Below are positions 21,780 to 31,611 of a DNA stretch of 41,132 nt, in pieces. Position 1 is the first letter of the stretch. Each line of letters opens with the position of its first letter. A program made the position numbers and the translations under genes. Source of the DNA: Thelonectria olida (lineage: Eukaryota; Ascomycota; Sordariomycetes; Hypocreales; Nectriaceae); assembly GCA_020736575.1 (NCBI GenBank), contig JAGPYM010000109.1, forward strand, positions 1 through 41,132. The letters run 5' to 3'. Under the pieces are notes generated by a model. The model saw nothing but the letters and a program-made list of their open reading frames with translations. It did not search any database and was not told the origin of the DNA.

Positions 21780-23600
21780 ATGCGGTTGTTCGCATCGTCC
21801 CTTCTACTTGCCACTTTTCTTTTCAGGCAGCCTCGGAACGACCAAAGTCCCTCGGCTCCGGACATGGCATCACCAAGTCGAGAGATTCTGCACTGCGATG
21901 TGCTCATTGTTGGCAGTGGTGCTGCAGGCTTGGCTGCGGCAGCTGCAGCCACGTCAAGCCAACTGAACACTATCCTTATCGAGCAACATTCCAAACTAGG
22001 CGGAACGACATTCCGATCGGGAGGGACAATCTGGATGCCGGCAAATTTCCTCATGCACTCTGCCGAGGTAAAAAATAATCACGGGGCTAGCGACAGCAAG
22101 GACCTTGGCGCGAAGTATATACTGTCTGCCCTCGAGGCAACTCAAAGGGACAAGAACGGAGATCGACTACTATCATCACCGAGACGTATTCAGGACTTCC
22201 TAAGTCAAGGGTCCGATATGATCACTTTCCTGCGGTCCAGAGGTCTAAGGTGGATGGACAGCCCATCAAGTTTCCCAGACTATCATCCTGAGTTCGAAGG
22301 CGCGTGGGATCTCGGAGGTCGCACTCTCGATCCCGCAATATTTGACGCAGCGTGTCTAGGTCCATGGGCGAAGTACCTTCAGTTGGAAAGCAAAGGGCCA
22401 CTCGTTGCTCGCTTCGAAGATTTTCGGCTCTTGACGAGACCATTTGCGTCAGTACTGGATTTCCTTCAAGTTTGCTGGATGCTCCTCAAGTCGAAATTCT
22501 ATTCCCTACGGTACCGTTCACCAATGTCGATGGGGCGATCATTCATCGCCCAGCTACTTTCAGTCTGCCGGCAACGACACGAGCATATTCGCATCATCAC
22601 TGATGCAAAGCTTACCAAGCTCTTGGTACAGGATGGAATTGTTGTTGGTGGTAAGGTGAAGACGAGTGATGGCAAATTGGAAATTCAGTCGCGCTTTGGG
22701 GTGCTGCTGGCCACAGCCGGGTTTGCAAGAAACCAAGAGATGCGGGACACCTATCTTCGAAGTGGTACAAAGATTGAATGGAGTCTTAGCGTTTCAGGTG
22801 GCGATACAGGCGACGCGTTGAGGCTGGGCGAACGTGTTAGAGCGGAGAGTTGCCTCTTGAGCGAGGTTTGGGGCATACCTACGATGAACGATCCTATCAC
22901 AGGGGATGTGATTGAGGCTATGTTTGCGATTTCCAAGCCATTCTCTATTGTTGTCAACAACAAAGGGACCAGATTTTTCGCGGAGTCGTCGCCATACGGA
23001 GATGCGGTTCGATCCATGCTTCGACAGCCAGGAGGTGATCCACGTGCATGGTTGGTCCTGGACCAACAATATCGACAGCGCTACACTCTCGGAAACCTAA
23101 AGCCCTGGACAAACACAGTCCTGGTGCAGGACGGATCACTTCTAACGGCCGATAGTATCCACGATTTGGAAGACAAAATGGGAATCCATAACGGGCTACT
23201 CGCGAGCACGATTTATACCTGGAACAACATGTGCGACGATGAAGTTGACCGGGATTATGGCAGAGGAAACAGCAATTATCAAAGATATATAGGAGATCCC
23301 AATATCAAAGGGAATTCGACCATGGGCAAAATTCAGAAGCCGCCGTTCTACGCCATAAGAATTTTCCCCGGGGATGCTGGCACAAAAGGGGGACTTCGAA
23401 CTAACAAGAAGAGTAGGGTGCTGGGCCTTGACGGGAAGGTGATTACGGGCCTGTACGCCGCTGGCAATGCATCCGCATCAGTCTTTGGTAGAACTTCACT
23501 GGCCGCGGGAGTCACTCTTCTTGAAGCAATTCAAGGTAGTTGGGCCGCTGTGAATGACATAAAAATGCGCTCACAGGCGGAGTTTGATGTTTCGACTTGA
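21780..23600 (+). CDS. FAD-dependent dehydrogenase, 3-ketosteroid dehydrogenase / fumarate reductase flavoprotein type, 606 aa
   Basis: An intact intronless gene. The N-terminus is hydrophobic (MRLFASSLLLATFLF), so a membrane anchor or signal is possible; if the Met at residue 29 is used instead, the protein is soluble. The Rossmann dinucleotide-binding motif CDVLIVGSGAAGLAAAAAA has GSGAAG at 45-50 and an acidic residue at about 68 (LIEQH) for the ribose. The end has the typical FAD_binding_2 blocks PPFYAIRIFPGDAGTKGGLR and GLYAAGNASASVFGRTSLAA. The Tyr of the FYA motif matches the position of a catalytic Tyr in bacterial ketosteroid delta-1-dehydrogenases. The likely reaction is FAD-linked desaturation or reduction of a steroid-like or enone substrate. 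Substrate and location are inferred. No biosynthetic cluster surrounds it. Confidence 0.85.
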   Translation: MRLFASSLLLATFLFRQPRNDQSPSAPDMASPSREILHCDVLIVGSGAAGLAAAAAATSSQLNTILIEQHSKLGGTTFRSGGTIWMPANFLMHSAEVKNNHGASDSKDLGAKYILSALEATQRDKNGDRLLSSPRRIQDFLSQGSDMITFLRSRGLRWMDSPSSFPDYHPEFEGAWDLGGRTLDPAIFDAACLGPWAKYLQLESKGPLVARFEDFRLLTRPFASVLDFLQVCWMLLKSKFYSLRYRSPMSMGRSFIAQLLSVCRQRHEHIRIITDAKLTKLLVQDGIVVGGKVKTSDGKLEIQSRFGVLLATAGFARNQEMRDTYLRSGTKIEWSLSVSGGDTGDALRLGERVRAESCLLSEVWGIPTMNDPITGDVIEAMFAISKPFSIVVNNKGTRFFAESSPYGDAVRSMLRQPGGDPRAWLVLDQQYRQRYTLGNLKPWTNTVLVQDGSLLTADSIHDLEDKMGIHNGLLASTIYTWNNMCDDEVDRDYGRGNSNYQRYIGDPNIKGNSTMGKIQKPPFYAIRIFPGDAGTKGGLRTNKKSRVLGLDGKVITGLYAAGNASASVFGRTSLAAGVTLLEAIQGSWAAVNDIKMRSQAEFDVST

Positions 23601-24163
23601 TCCAATCACTCTTTCGGGAAATTGAAGCCAAATTCAAAGCAATAGGTTTAGCCAATCGAAATTAATATGTAGTATACTGATAGCGAAGCCATTCGATTTG
23701 AACCAAATTCTGAGTATTCCCATGATAATGAGACAGTCCAGGCTTAGGTGTAAATATATCGCAAACTGAACAGAGATCAGAGAATGACCCTTGCTAATAT
23801 TTACTTATTTATACCCGAAAGCACGGAAATGAAACACTACGATAATCTGTTCAGGGTGTCAAGAACTGGACATCCTAGTTCGGAGACATAATTCGATTCC
23901 AATGCAGTACATACTGTATGTCTTCTTCAATTTACTATACTATCAATACTGTATAGTGGCTATTACTGTTGCCCACCAAGTCGATCACGATATCCCAGCG
24001 AAACATAGCAGCGCCTACACCCCTTACACGGATTGGTGAATGGTCCGATGGCTCACGATGCACTATTGAGTTTCGTCACGTTCCACAAGCCAGATTTGGT
24101 CATTCTATCTCCTTAATCGCTTTATTATTCCCCTCGTAATTGATTCCCTTCCCCATTTTTTGA
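23601..24163. other. Intergenic, nothing recognised
   Basis: It is AT-leaning with several TACTGTA-like motifs near 23905-23955. It may include the left end of the transposon that follows, but I found no inverted copy of the sequence seen at the right end. Confidence 0.45.
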
Positions 24164-26590
24164 CGGCTTTGTTTCCCGTCTTCCTCGGCAACAAAAATCC
24201 AGTGTGGTGCCCGGCCGGGGGATTCAGCTCTTTCCCATCCCTGTTACAAGCGGTTGCGAAAGGTTAGGACCATAGTTGTCTACGGGGAGATCCATTTCTA
24301 CCATATCTTCAACAACTGCATAATATCCAATGTTTTCAAATTCCGGCACATCGAGATACACATCCAACGCTCGCATCGGGAGAAAGAATATTGTACTTCC
24401 AAAACTGGCTGTCAATTCTCTGTGCTAGCAAAGCAGTCCCTTGATACAACTACCTGGACCTTACGCCACCGCCCTGATAGACGATTTGCTATACATAACC
24501 ATGATCCCAGCTGGCACCAATCTGCACATCCAGTGCATCGCATGCTATCCGATGCAGATAGATCAACAATCAGCAGCCTCACGAATGCCGGGATAGCACC
24601 AAAGGATATTAGGACTTATATCCGTCAGAACTCGAATACTATTGCAACCCAGCAAGATATCTATAACCGTATTGCTGATAGCAAGCGAGAGCTCTGCGAG
24701 GGCCAGAGCACCATACATGCCTTTGCCAACCAACTGGATAAGGAAGGGTTCTGGAACCGAATGCAGCTTAATTCAAACGACCGTGTCACAGCAGTATTAT
24801 TCGCCCACCCAGAGTCACTAGCATACCTCAAGGCTTATCCAGACCTGCCCTTCTTGGATTGCACATATAAGACGAACAAATATGGGATGCCGCTCCTCGA
24901 TATTATTGGTGTTGATGCCTGCCAGCGATCCTTCTGTATTGCATTTGCATTCCTGAGCGGCGAGAACGAGGAGGACTATATCTGGGCCTTAGACCGGCTT
25001 CGATCAATGTACGAGCTCTGCGGCGCGAGGCTCCCGTCTGTCATCCTCACAGATCGCTGCCTTGCTTGTATGAACGCCGTGACTCGCTGCTTCCCAGCTG
25101 CAATTTCGCTCCTATGCCTTTGGCATGCGAATAAAGCAGTCCTTCGCTACTGCCAGCCAAGCTTTATGCGCCATGCCCAAGGAGCCGAGGCTTATCGAGA
25201 TGGTCTTAACGATTGGAATGAGTTCTTTAATTGCTGGCATTCGATCATGAGATCAGCAGATGAGGAGACCTTCGACCAGTGCGTTAAAGAGCTTGAAAAG
25301 CGCTACCTACCGCAATATCTCGAAGAGGTTGGTTATATTAAGACCAATTGGCTTGACCTCTATAAGGAAAAGCTTGCTAAGGCTTGGGTTGATCAGCACC
25401 CTCATTTTGGCAATGTAGTTACCTCACGGGTCGAGGGTATCCACGCGCTACTAAAGAGCCATCTTAAGAAATCTACATTAGATCTCTTCGAGGCTTGGAG
25501 GGCCATAAAGCAAGCGCTACTCAATCAACTAGCTGAGCTACGATCGAACCAAGCCAAGCAGCAAGCACGTATGCCAATTGAGCTCTCTGGGTCACTATAT
25601 GGTACCGTTCGTGGCTGGATATCTCATGAGGCATTGCGGAAGGTTGAAGAGCAGCGGAAGCTGCTCTTAAGAGAAGACCTGCCTAGCTGTACTGGTGCCT
25701 TCTCTCGATCTCATGGTCTCCCTTGCGCTCATACGCTTAAAGCCCTACAAGAACAAGATCAAAGCCTTCGTCTGGAGCATTTCCATACACATTGGCATCT
25801 TAGCCGCAGTGGAAGTCCTCAATTGCTGCTATAGCCTCATCAACGCATTGATCGAGTAGCTGCTAGCTTAACTAAACCACAATCAAGTACTCGGCGGGAG
25901 CCTAGTGCATTCGAAGCTGTTGAGGCAGCAATACGGCCAAGGGCACAGCCTACATGCAGCAAATGCCACACACTAGGTCATACAATGGCATCAAAGTCAT
26001 GCCCTCTGCGGTACGCAGAGCTTTTGCTACCGGCAGCAATAGCCGTTCCATTAACAATGGCGCCGGCAGCAGCAGAGGCACCGGCAGCAGCAGAGGCACC
26101 GGCAGTAGTAGAGGCACCGGCAGTAGCAGAGGCACCGGCAGTAGCAGAGGCACCGGCAGTAGTAGAGGCACCGGCAGTAGCAGCGGCTCCGGCACTAAGA
26201 TATGACGACCCGGGGGCTATCTATCAGAGATATGTTGCGGCAAGAGGTGCTTGGTATAGGGCACAGCCTCGCGGCAGCCTCAAGACTAACCAGCAGTATC
26301 GGAAGGCGATAGGTCTGCCTTCACGATATAGTAAAGCTGACTACGACTAGTGCCTCGACTAGAAGCAGATGACCAAGCGCTGTATGATACCAACAGGCTC
26401 TAGGGAATGGACTAAAGAAGAAATGATGGCCTATCTTGACTGGGATAAGTCAGAAAACGAGCGTATTGATGCCCAAGTCGAGGATGAGATAGTAGTGCAA
26501 CCCTTTTCGAGCAGACGAGGGCCGGGCGAGATCTGGAAGGCATGTGAGAAGGATATTGAGGAGCAGCAGTCTTTGTATTCCACTATATAG
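24164..26590 (+). mobile_element. Mutator-like (MULE) transposase gene broken by three TAG stops
   Basis: One frame runs from the stop at 24161 to 26590, interrupted only by TAG at 25832, 26348 and 26360. An N-terminal FAR1-like part (TGCQFSVLAKQS, LRHRPDRRFAIHNHDPSWHQ) is followed by the MULE DDE transposase core: Asp in FLDCTYKTNKYG (codon 24857), Asp in ILTDRC (25052) and Glu in RVEGIHALLK (25433). A SWIM-type zinc motif follows (CTGAFSRSHGLPCAHTL), then, past the first stop, a zinc knuckle (CSKCHTLGHTMASKSC). The stops fit CAG-to-TAG (25832) and TGG-to-TAG (26348, 26360; YDWCLDWK expected), which are RIP-type transitions. No ATG opens the N-terminus, so the 5' end is missing or lies in an unseen exon. 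The element is probably non-autonomous now. Confidence 0.85.
26060..26196 (+). repeat. 18-bp in-frame minisatellite in the transposase tail
   Basis: It has 7.6 units of GCACCGGCAGYAGYAGAG. In the transposase frame it encodes APA(A/V)(A/V)E repeats between the zinc knuckle and the C-terminal block. Confidence 0.95.
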
Positions 26591-26677
26591 CTATATCTCA
26601 TTTGTAGTTGTATTGTAAATTGGAATTCGCTATGCCCACATAGCCCGTATTTGCTTGGCCGTCAACGCTTATATAAT

Positions 26678-26720
26678 CCGCACGGGTCCGGTGAAATTTA
26701 TACGCACGGGTACCCGTGCG
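26678..26720. repeat. Palindrome and repeated GCACGGGT motif downstream of the MULE
   Basis: CGCACGGGTACCCGTGCG at 26703-26720 is a perfect 18-bp palindrome, and CCGCACGGGTCC lies 20 bp before it. The position just past the transposase gene suggests subterminal or terminal repeat sequence of a DNA transposon. No matching copy was found on the left side. Confidence 0.5.
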
Positions 26721-26802
26721 CCTATTAGGCCCCTAGACTCCCTTCTCTGTCTGACAATTCCACTCTACGGATACACAGTAAGGATTTCGCCACTATGCTT
26801 CA

Positions 26803-26973
26803 CAACGCCCTTTGCTGACCAGTCAGATGCCGGCTGGCCAGATCGGCGTGGGTCCGGTCAATGTGGCGCGGATCCTGGCGAATATCTTCAAGATTGCAAG
26901 CCGGTGGAAAGCCATCCTGCTCATGGACGAGGCGGATGTCTCACAAGCTAGACAGCGTATGGCGCGCTGCTGA
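26803..26973 (+). pseudogene. AAA+ ATPase fragment with Walker B
   Basis: The frame reads QRPLLTSQMPAGQIGVGPVN, then NIFKIASRWKAILLMDEADV, with the Walker B acidic pair at 26926-26931, and stops at 26971-26973. This matches the fungal cytoplasmic AAA family in which a GH-RPL...AGELG stretch precedes IF.LA.RWKAILLLDEADV. Only about 45 residues are recognisable; Walker A, sensor and arginine-finger regions are absent. It is a gene fragment left between transposon debris. Confidence 0.7.
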
Positions 26974-27623
26974 CTTGTGAGAAGCCATCATCCGGTGCCA
27001 GACAGGTTGTGAGGTGGCGAACCCAATTGAGGAATGTTTTGAACTTAGGCTCATGGTCAAGCAATCGGGGGCGATACGGCTTTATTTCCGGGCAGCAAAA
27101 GATAGCAATCATAGTTTTAACCGGAAAAGGAGCTAAGTGATGACTAGGTTGTTGCGGTGCACTTGTTAGGGAAAAAGGGGTAATTAAGGCTACTTAACAT
27201 CTGCGTGCCAAGAAAGTAAGATGACGAAGGAAGGTGTTTGAGCGATGATAATGTCTTGAAGTGTATCTCACGGGTAATACAGGGTAGCCATGTGGATTGG
27301 CTGATCTTATGCATGGTGTTGACTGCCAGAAGGCTGTGGCCCCTATCGCAGCCAAATCACCCAAGCAAACTCAGGTGTCTGTCGGGTAGACCTGATCCTG
27401 GGCACAGCGGCGAAAGAGTTCGTGTAGCAGGCCAGGCATGATAACGAGCCTCAGGAAACAACAGCACTTAATAATCAAGCTGTGTGCTTCAAGTAAAATC
27501 TGTGGGATCGAGTACCCCGCACTTTAGACAACAATCAATCAACATATTGCTGCTGCTCATCATATTCACTTTAACCCTTTAAGCACGCTCAGTGCGACAG
27601 TTCGTTCGTGGCAACGTCTTGTG
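26974..27623. other. Intergenic, 3' side of the SIM protein gene
   Basis: No gene, repeat or RNA was recognised. The sequence next to 27623 is the 3' flank of the minus-strand gene. Confidence 0.45.
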
Positions 27624-29942
27624 CTATTCATCTATCTGCATCAACCCAATCTGACACATTTCCTCTGCCACTGCCGAACTGACGTTTTCTGCCCTAATGG
27701 TCGTCTTCTTTCCCCTGATACTGTATCCTTCGAAGAGATTGCCATTTCGAGTGAGCGTTATAGGACAATGGCCTATTCTGAATCTGCCTTGGACAGATTC
27801 TATCACGTGATCGCGTAGTAGCTGGTCCCTAAAGTCGCCTTCCACTAGCCTATATTCCGGCTTCAAGACCCAACCGCTGCGACTGCTCCATGTCATCTTT
27901 TTGGTCTCATTCTTGCACTCTGGTGCGAGCGGCCGAAGCTTTATAGTTGCCATGCTGAATACCATATCTCGATTGGTTTTGCGTCTTTTTGGTTGCAGTG
28001 GTTTCGCATTGGGTGAGCGTTGTTTCCTCTTAGTCCCAAGGCCAGGCTCAGTCTTGATGTCAAGGTCATCGTCACTTGTGAGGTCGATTATGTTGCAAAG
28101 ACGACTCTCGACTGCCGCCTTCCCGGGATCATTCTCTGGATCCGTCGCGAAACGACTATGGCGGGCTTCAGAAGCCGTCTCCGTGCATTGCGAAGCCTGC
28201 GAAGCGTTTTCTTCGTCTCTCCCAACCGAGTCGTCTTCATCACCAAGAGCACTACGCACCGAAGCGCACGCACCGGGGGCCAGCTCGTTCTCTCGTCTGG
28301 CCTCGGAGACGTTGCCCGCTTCTTTTGCAAGGCTCGGAGTGCTTTCCCGTTCCCTGCGCTGGCTTCTTCCCTGACCTGCGATACCGGCATCCTCAGGTCC
28401 CTGATCAGCAGAAGTTGTTTGGCCGTGCGTTGATGGGCTTCGGGAGTGCTGGAAACGATCCCATTCAGCCGTCTGATCTCTTGGTGGAGTACTGCCGGTA
28501 GCGGCGTACGAGATATCGCCGCCGCTTGGGCTGGTTGGAAGCCCAGCATCTTCATTGTTTGCAACATCGATGGCGTCAGCGTCAGCTTTGGGCGCATATA
28601 AACCTGGATCTAGGCCCGAACCTCGATCTGGGCCTAGACCAGCATCTGGGCCTAGACCTGCTTGGTCCCCCAAGTCGCTGTCGATGGAGGCGTCGCCAGC
28701 AGCAGGGGAGGAAGCTGGAAGCGGTTGAGCTCTGACGAAGAGATCCTCAGAAGTGGTTCCCCTGCTGCTCACAACGTTCTGGTCCTCTTCCTCGCCTTCG
28801 TTGACGGCCGTGTAGAAATCCCCACAAGCATTGCGCACTTCGGTAGCGCTTTCCGCTGGAACATCGCGAGTTCGATGAGCGCCTCGCCCGCTGCGCGGCG
28901 TATCGATGTCGGGGTTGTAGTCAGAGGCATTGGCAGAAGGGGGATCCGCAGGAGGGGTGGGCGGTAGGTGCGATCTCGACCACAGCTTTTGGTCTCTGGA
29001 GCTGCAAAAACAAGTGCGAGCTTTCTCGGCGAGTATTGCAGCTCTGACGCCGATATCGAATCCAAGACGCACAGTTGCAGCAAAGTCTGCACTCGAATTG
29101 GGAGGATGCAACGAGCCGTGTCCGTTCACAGGCATTGGGTGAGGGACGGGCCGGCTGTCGTGCTGGCTGTGCCCACTGGCGTCACCAGCGATGTCCCACC
29201 CCGCCATTGCCCATCCATAAATGTCTTCGAGCGGAGGAGGGCGGCTCAGGTCGATAGTCGATGCGGCAGTTGGCATGGTTGAAACGCCACGTACGGTGAC
29301 CAGGTTTGGTTCGTTGTGAACGAACAAATTCCCTGGGGCTCCATCGGAAGCGGTACAAGTCATTCCGGAGTGCTGCGGTTTGGTCGAGGCAGTAGCAATA
29401 TCGCAGCCGGCTCTGGCAGCCGGCTCGCCGTCGCTCAGGGCAAGCGTACCAGCCATACTTCCATCGACGGCGCACAAACCTGGGTCAAAGACAGACGAGG
29501 TCGTCACAGTGATAGCGCCGTAGCCGACAGACGGAGTTACTTGGCCATCGCCAGTCAAGATAGCTGCCTCAGCAAAGGTCTCCTGGCCATGGATGTAGGC
29601 TGGCTTCAGGGCTGCAGATTTCATCGTCTCCGTCGTAACATCGGCTTCAGCCCTAGGAACCGGTCCGTCGCCTGCTGTCGCGGGTTTGACAATGGAGTCG
29701 TAGGCGGTGGCGAAAGATGCGTCTTCGAGGAGAGAAGTGGTTGTCCCAAGCTCAGAAAAACCACCAAAGTCAATCTCAGGAAGCCAGAAGGGTCTCAAGA
29801 GACAGGTACTGGGTAACGAAACTGCTTTGGCGTCGAGATACCCGAGATCTCCGTTGTCCGTTGATAAGGCGTCGCCATCGAGATGACTCTGTGCGAGGCG
29901 GCAAGGAACACGAGGTTCGAAGAATGGACTAAACGTTGTCAT
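27624..29942 (-). CDS. Nuclear-type disordered protein with a SUMO-interaction-like motif, 772 aa
   Basis: One intron-free ORF starts with ATG at 29942. Most of the protein is low-complexity and acidic/Ser/Pro-rich, with a GLGPDAGLGPDRGSGLDPGL stretch of short repeats. At about residues 618-626 IIDLTSDDD fits the type of motif that binds SUMO (hydrophobic core followed by acidic and Ser residues). A bipartite nuclear localisation signal follows (TKRKQRSPNAKPLQPKRRKT, about 637-656). The last roughly 110 residues look folded (WVLKPEYRLVEGDFRDQLLR, ITLTRNGNLFEGYS). No named domain is recognised. A role in chromatin or SUMO-dependent complexes is inferred from the motifs only. Long antisense ORFs in the same place reflect its codon bias. 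Confidence 0.7.
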   Translation of the reverse strand: MTTFSPFFEPRVPCRLAQSHLDGDALSTDNGDLGYLDAKAVSLPSTCLLRPFWLPEIDFGGFSELGTTTSLLEDASFATAYDSIVKPATAGDGPVPRAEADVTTETMKSAALKPAYIHGQETFAEAAILTGDGQVTPSVGYGAITVTTSSVFDPGLCAVDGSMAGTLALSDGEPAARAGCDIATASTKPQHSGMTCTASDGAPGNLFVHNEPNLVTVRGVSTMPTAASTIDLSRPPPLEDIYGWAMAGWDIAGDASGHSQHDSRPVPHPMPVNGHGSLHPPNSSADFAATVRLGFDIGVRAAILAEKARTCFCSSRDQKLWSRSHLPPTPPADPPSANASDYNPDIDTPRSGRGAHRTRDVPAESATEVRNACGDFYTAVNEGEEEDQNVVSSRGTTSEDLFVRAQPLPASSPAAGDASIDSDLGDQAGLGPDAGLGPDRGSGLDPGLYAPKADADAIDVANNEDAGLPTSPSGGDISYAATGSTPPRDQTAEWDRFQHSRSPSTHGQTTSADQGPEDAGIAGQGRSQRRERESTPSLAKEAGNVSEARRENELAPGACASVRSALGDEDDSVGRDEENASQASQCTETASEARHSRFATDPENDPGKAAVESRLCNIIDLTSDDDLDIKTEPGLGTKRKQRSPNAKPLQPKRRKTNRDMVFSMATIKLRPLAPECKNETKKMTWSSRSGWVLKPEYRLVEGDFRDQLLRDHVIESVQGRFRIGHCPITLTRNGNLFEGYSIRGKKTTIRAENVSSAVAEEMCQIGLMQIDE

Positions 29943-31097
29943 TGTGCGGAATCTATCATGAAGAGCAGCTGGACTGGCAAGTTCTGAGGATGCACGTGGC
30001 GTGAAGAGGAAGAAGAAGATGAAGAGGAAGAAGGTGAAGAAGAAGGTGAAGAAGAAGAAGGTGAAGAAGAAGAAGGTGATGAAGAAGAAGAAGGTGAAGA
30101 AGAAGAAAGTGAAGAGGAAGAAGTTTCTTCTTCACGGCAATGGGGCAGCATGCCCTTTAAGTACTCTTGCGGCCCTTGTCCGGACCACGTTTTGTGATCT
30201 CGACGTCTCCTCGGGTTGACCTTCAGCCGAACCGGTCCCTAGATAAGCACAGCAGCGCCATGCAGGAACAAGAGATGATCCGTTTCACGGTCGTACCATA
30301 AGCGTGTGGACTTGGGTCGTCGCCACGTATTGCATGTGGAAGAGGGGAACCGGACAGCGAGCGTGATGCCGGTTGGCATACGAGACTTGCTACCCGTGAC
30401 CCGATCACGACTATACTCGGGTCTCGGTCGGACTTTCGAATGCACAACGTTGGCTGAATTGGCAACATCTGGGAGTATTACGGTATATGAGGACGTCGAA
30501 GGCAGAGATCTCACTTCTGCTGGTCACTCATCGAGCCGATGGACTCCGTTGCGGTCGAGGCTCCCAGTGTTTCTTGAGCATGGCGAATGCAAGACGCTGG
30601 TTCATCGAGAAGATTTTCAAACGACCGCAGCATCGTCCTCGACCCGGGGCGCCTACGCGAGAGAGTAGGGAGGGCTTTCCGACGATGGCTCGACGATCAC
30701 AGCATTGTGTTCAGAAAGAAACCTCTGCCGATCCTCAAGTCCGACAACCGAGAGGGGTTTCTACTTAAACCCAACGGCGGCGTTCAGTACGGGCTCGAAC
30801 CCGGGTAGTGCTGTCGATGTTGAACCACCGCATGAGAATCGCCACGGGGAGACGAACGTCGAGAGTGGGTTGTGGAGGGTAAATGAGTCAGAGGATCAGT
30901 AGAGAAGGAGTCGGTCACAAACGGGAGGCCCTACTCATAAACACCAGGAAAGCAGTACCCGTTGCAATGATGCCTGGCAGCTAAGACGATGCGGGATAGT
31001 GAAAGAAAGAGTACGAGTAGCGCCAGATCCATCACTCCCCGACCACCGCACTTTCATAAGCCTATCTGCAGTACCAAGTCACATCATCGCGGCCCGT
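29943..31097. other. Upstream region of the SIM protein gene, no supported gene
   Basis: It includes the GAA tract listed separately. A plus-strand frame at 30587-30808 (RLRERVGRAFRRWLDDHSIV) reads protein-like but has no domain and no splice partner. Confidence 0.4.
30000..30131 (+). repeat. Imperfect GAA/GGTGAA purine tract in the 5' region of the SIM gene
   Basis: About 130 bp are almost all purine on the plus strand, made of GAA units with periodic GGT (GGTGAAGAAGAAGAAGGTGA). It lies about 60-190 bp upstream of the minus-strand start codon. Read as protein it gives only Lys-rich, Arg/Gly-rich or Glu-rich runs with no good start, so I do not call a gene. Confidence 0.9.
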
Positions 31098-31611
31098 ATG
31101 CGCTTCAAACTGCTCGACTCTGGGGGAGACACAGTTTGTAACGCCCTCGAACATCTCTCGATTCAGATACGAGATGCTACGGCTTTCAACGCACACGATA
31201 TCTGGTTCTTCTTGCGCCGCTGTTCCGCGGAAGGCTGGCGCACGTACTACCCCTTCCCGAATGAGAACTCGAGATCTATCAACAGGGATGCAAAAGAGAG
31301 CGACCTGCTACTTTTTCTATCGCTTCCGAGCACGTATCGATCGTTGGTGCATCTTGACTGGTCACAACTTCACAGACAATGCCTCGAGATATCTCGTCAG
31401 AAGGCTGGCACGTGCATGCATGTACATCTCGACACGACTGCCTCAACGGACGCATTAGAAGTGCCACGTGTAGCAAAGGCATCATTGTCTCTGGACCGCT
31501 TTGAATCTGGCGACCTCCTCGCAAAGAGCTCAATCTGTAGACCCTGAGCTGACTACCGAGGTCCGAGGTAAGCTTGCCGCTTTTCTGGACGCCCTCATAA
31601 AAGCTAACTAG
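31098..31611 (+). CDS. Weak hypothetical gene segment with a clear intron signal
   Basis: A frame from the ATG at 31098 (MRFKLLDSGGDTVCNALEHL) is open to 31547. At 31568-31611 there is a good 44-bp intron signature (GTAAGC, GCTAAC, TAG), but the frame that enters it differs from the long ORF, so one more intron or a frameshift would be needed. No domain is recognised. Confidence 0.25.

Noticed and set aside
24224..24415. Minus-strand ORF over the MULE 5' part
   Set aside because: The plus frame carries the recognisable FAR1/MULE signature; the antisense frame has none.
27901..29816. Several long plus-strand ORFs opposite the SIM protein gene
   Set aside because: Shadows caused by the codon composition of the 772-aa minus-strand gene.
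30001..30219. Lys-rich ORF in the GAA tract
   Set aside because: It starts with GTG and is only the translation of a simple repeat; the other frames give Glu or Arg/Gly runs.
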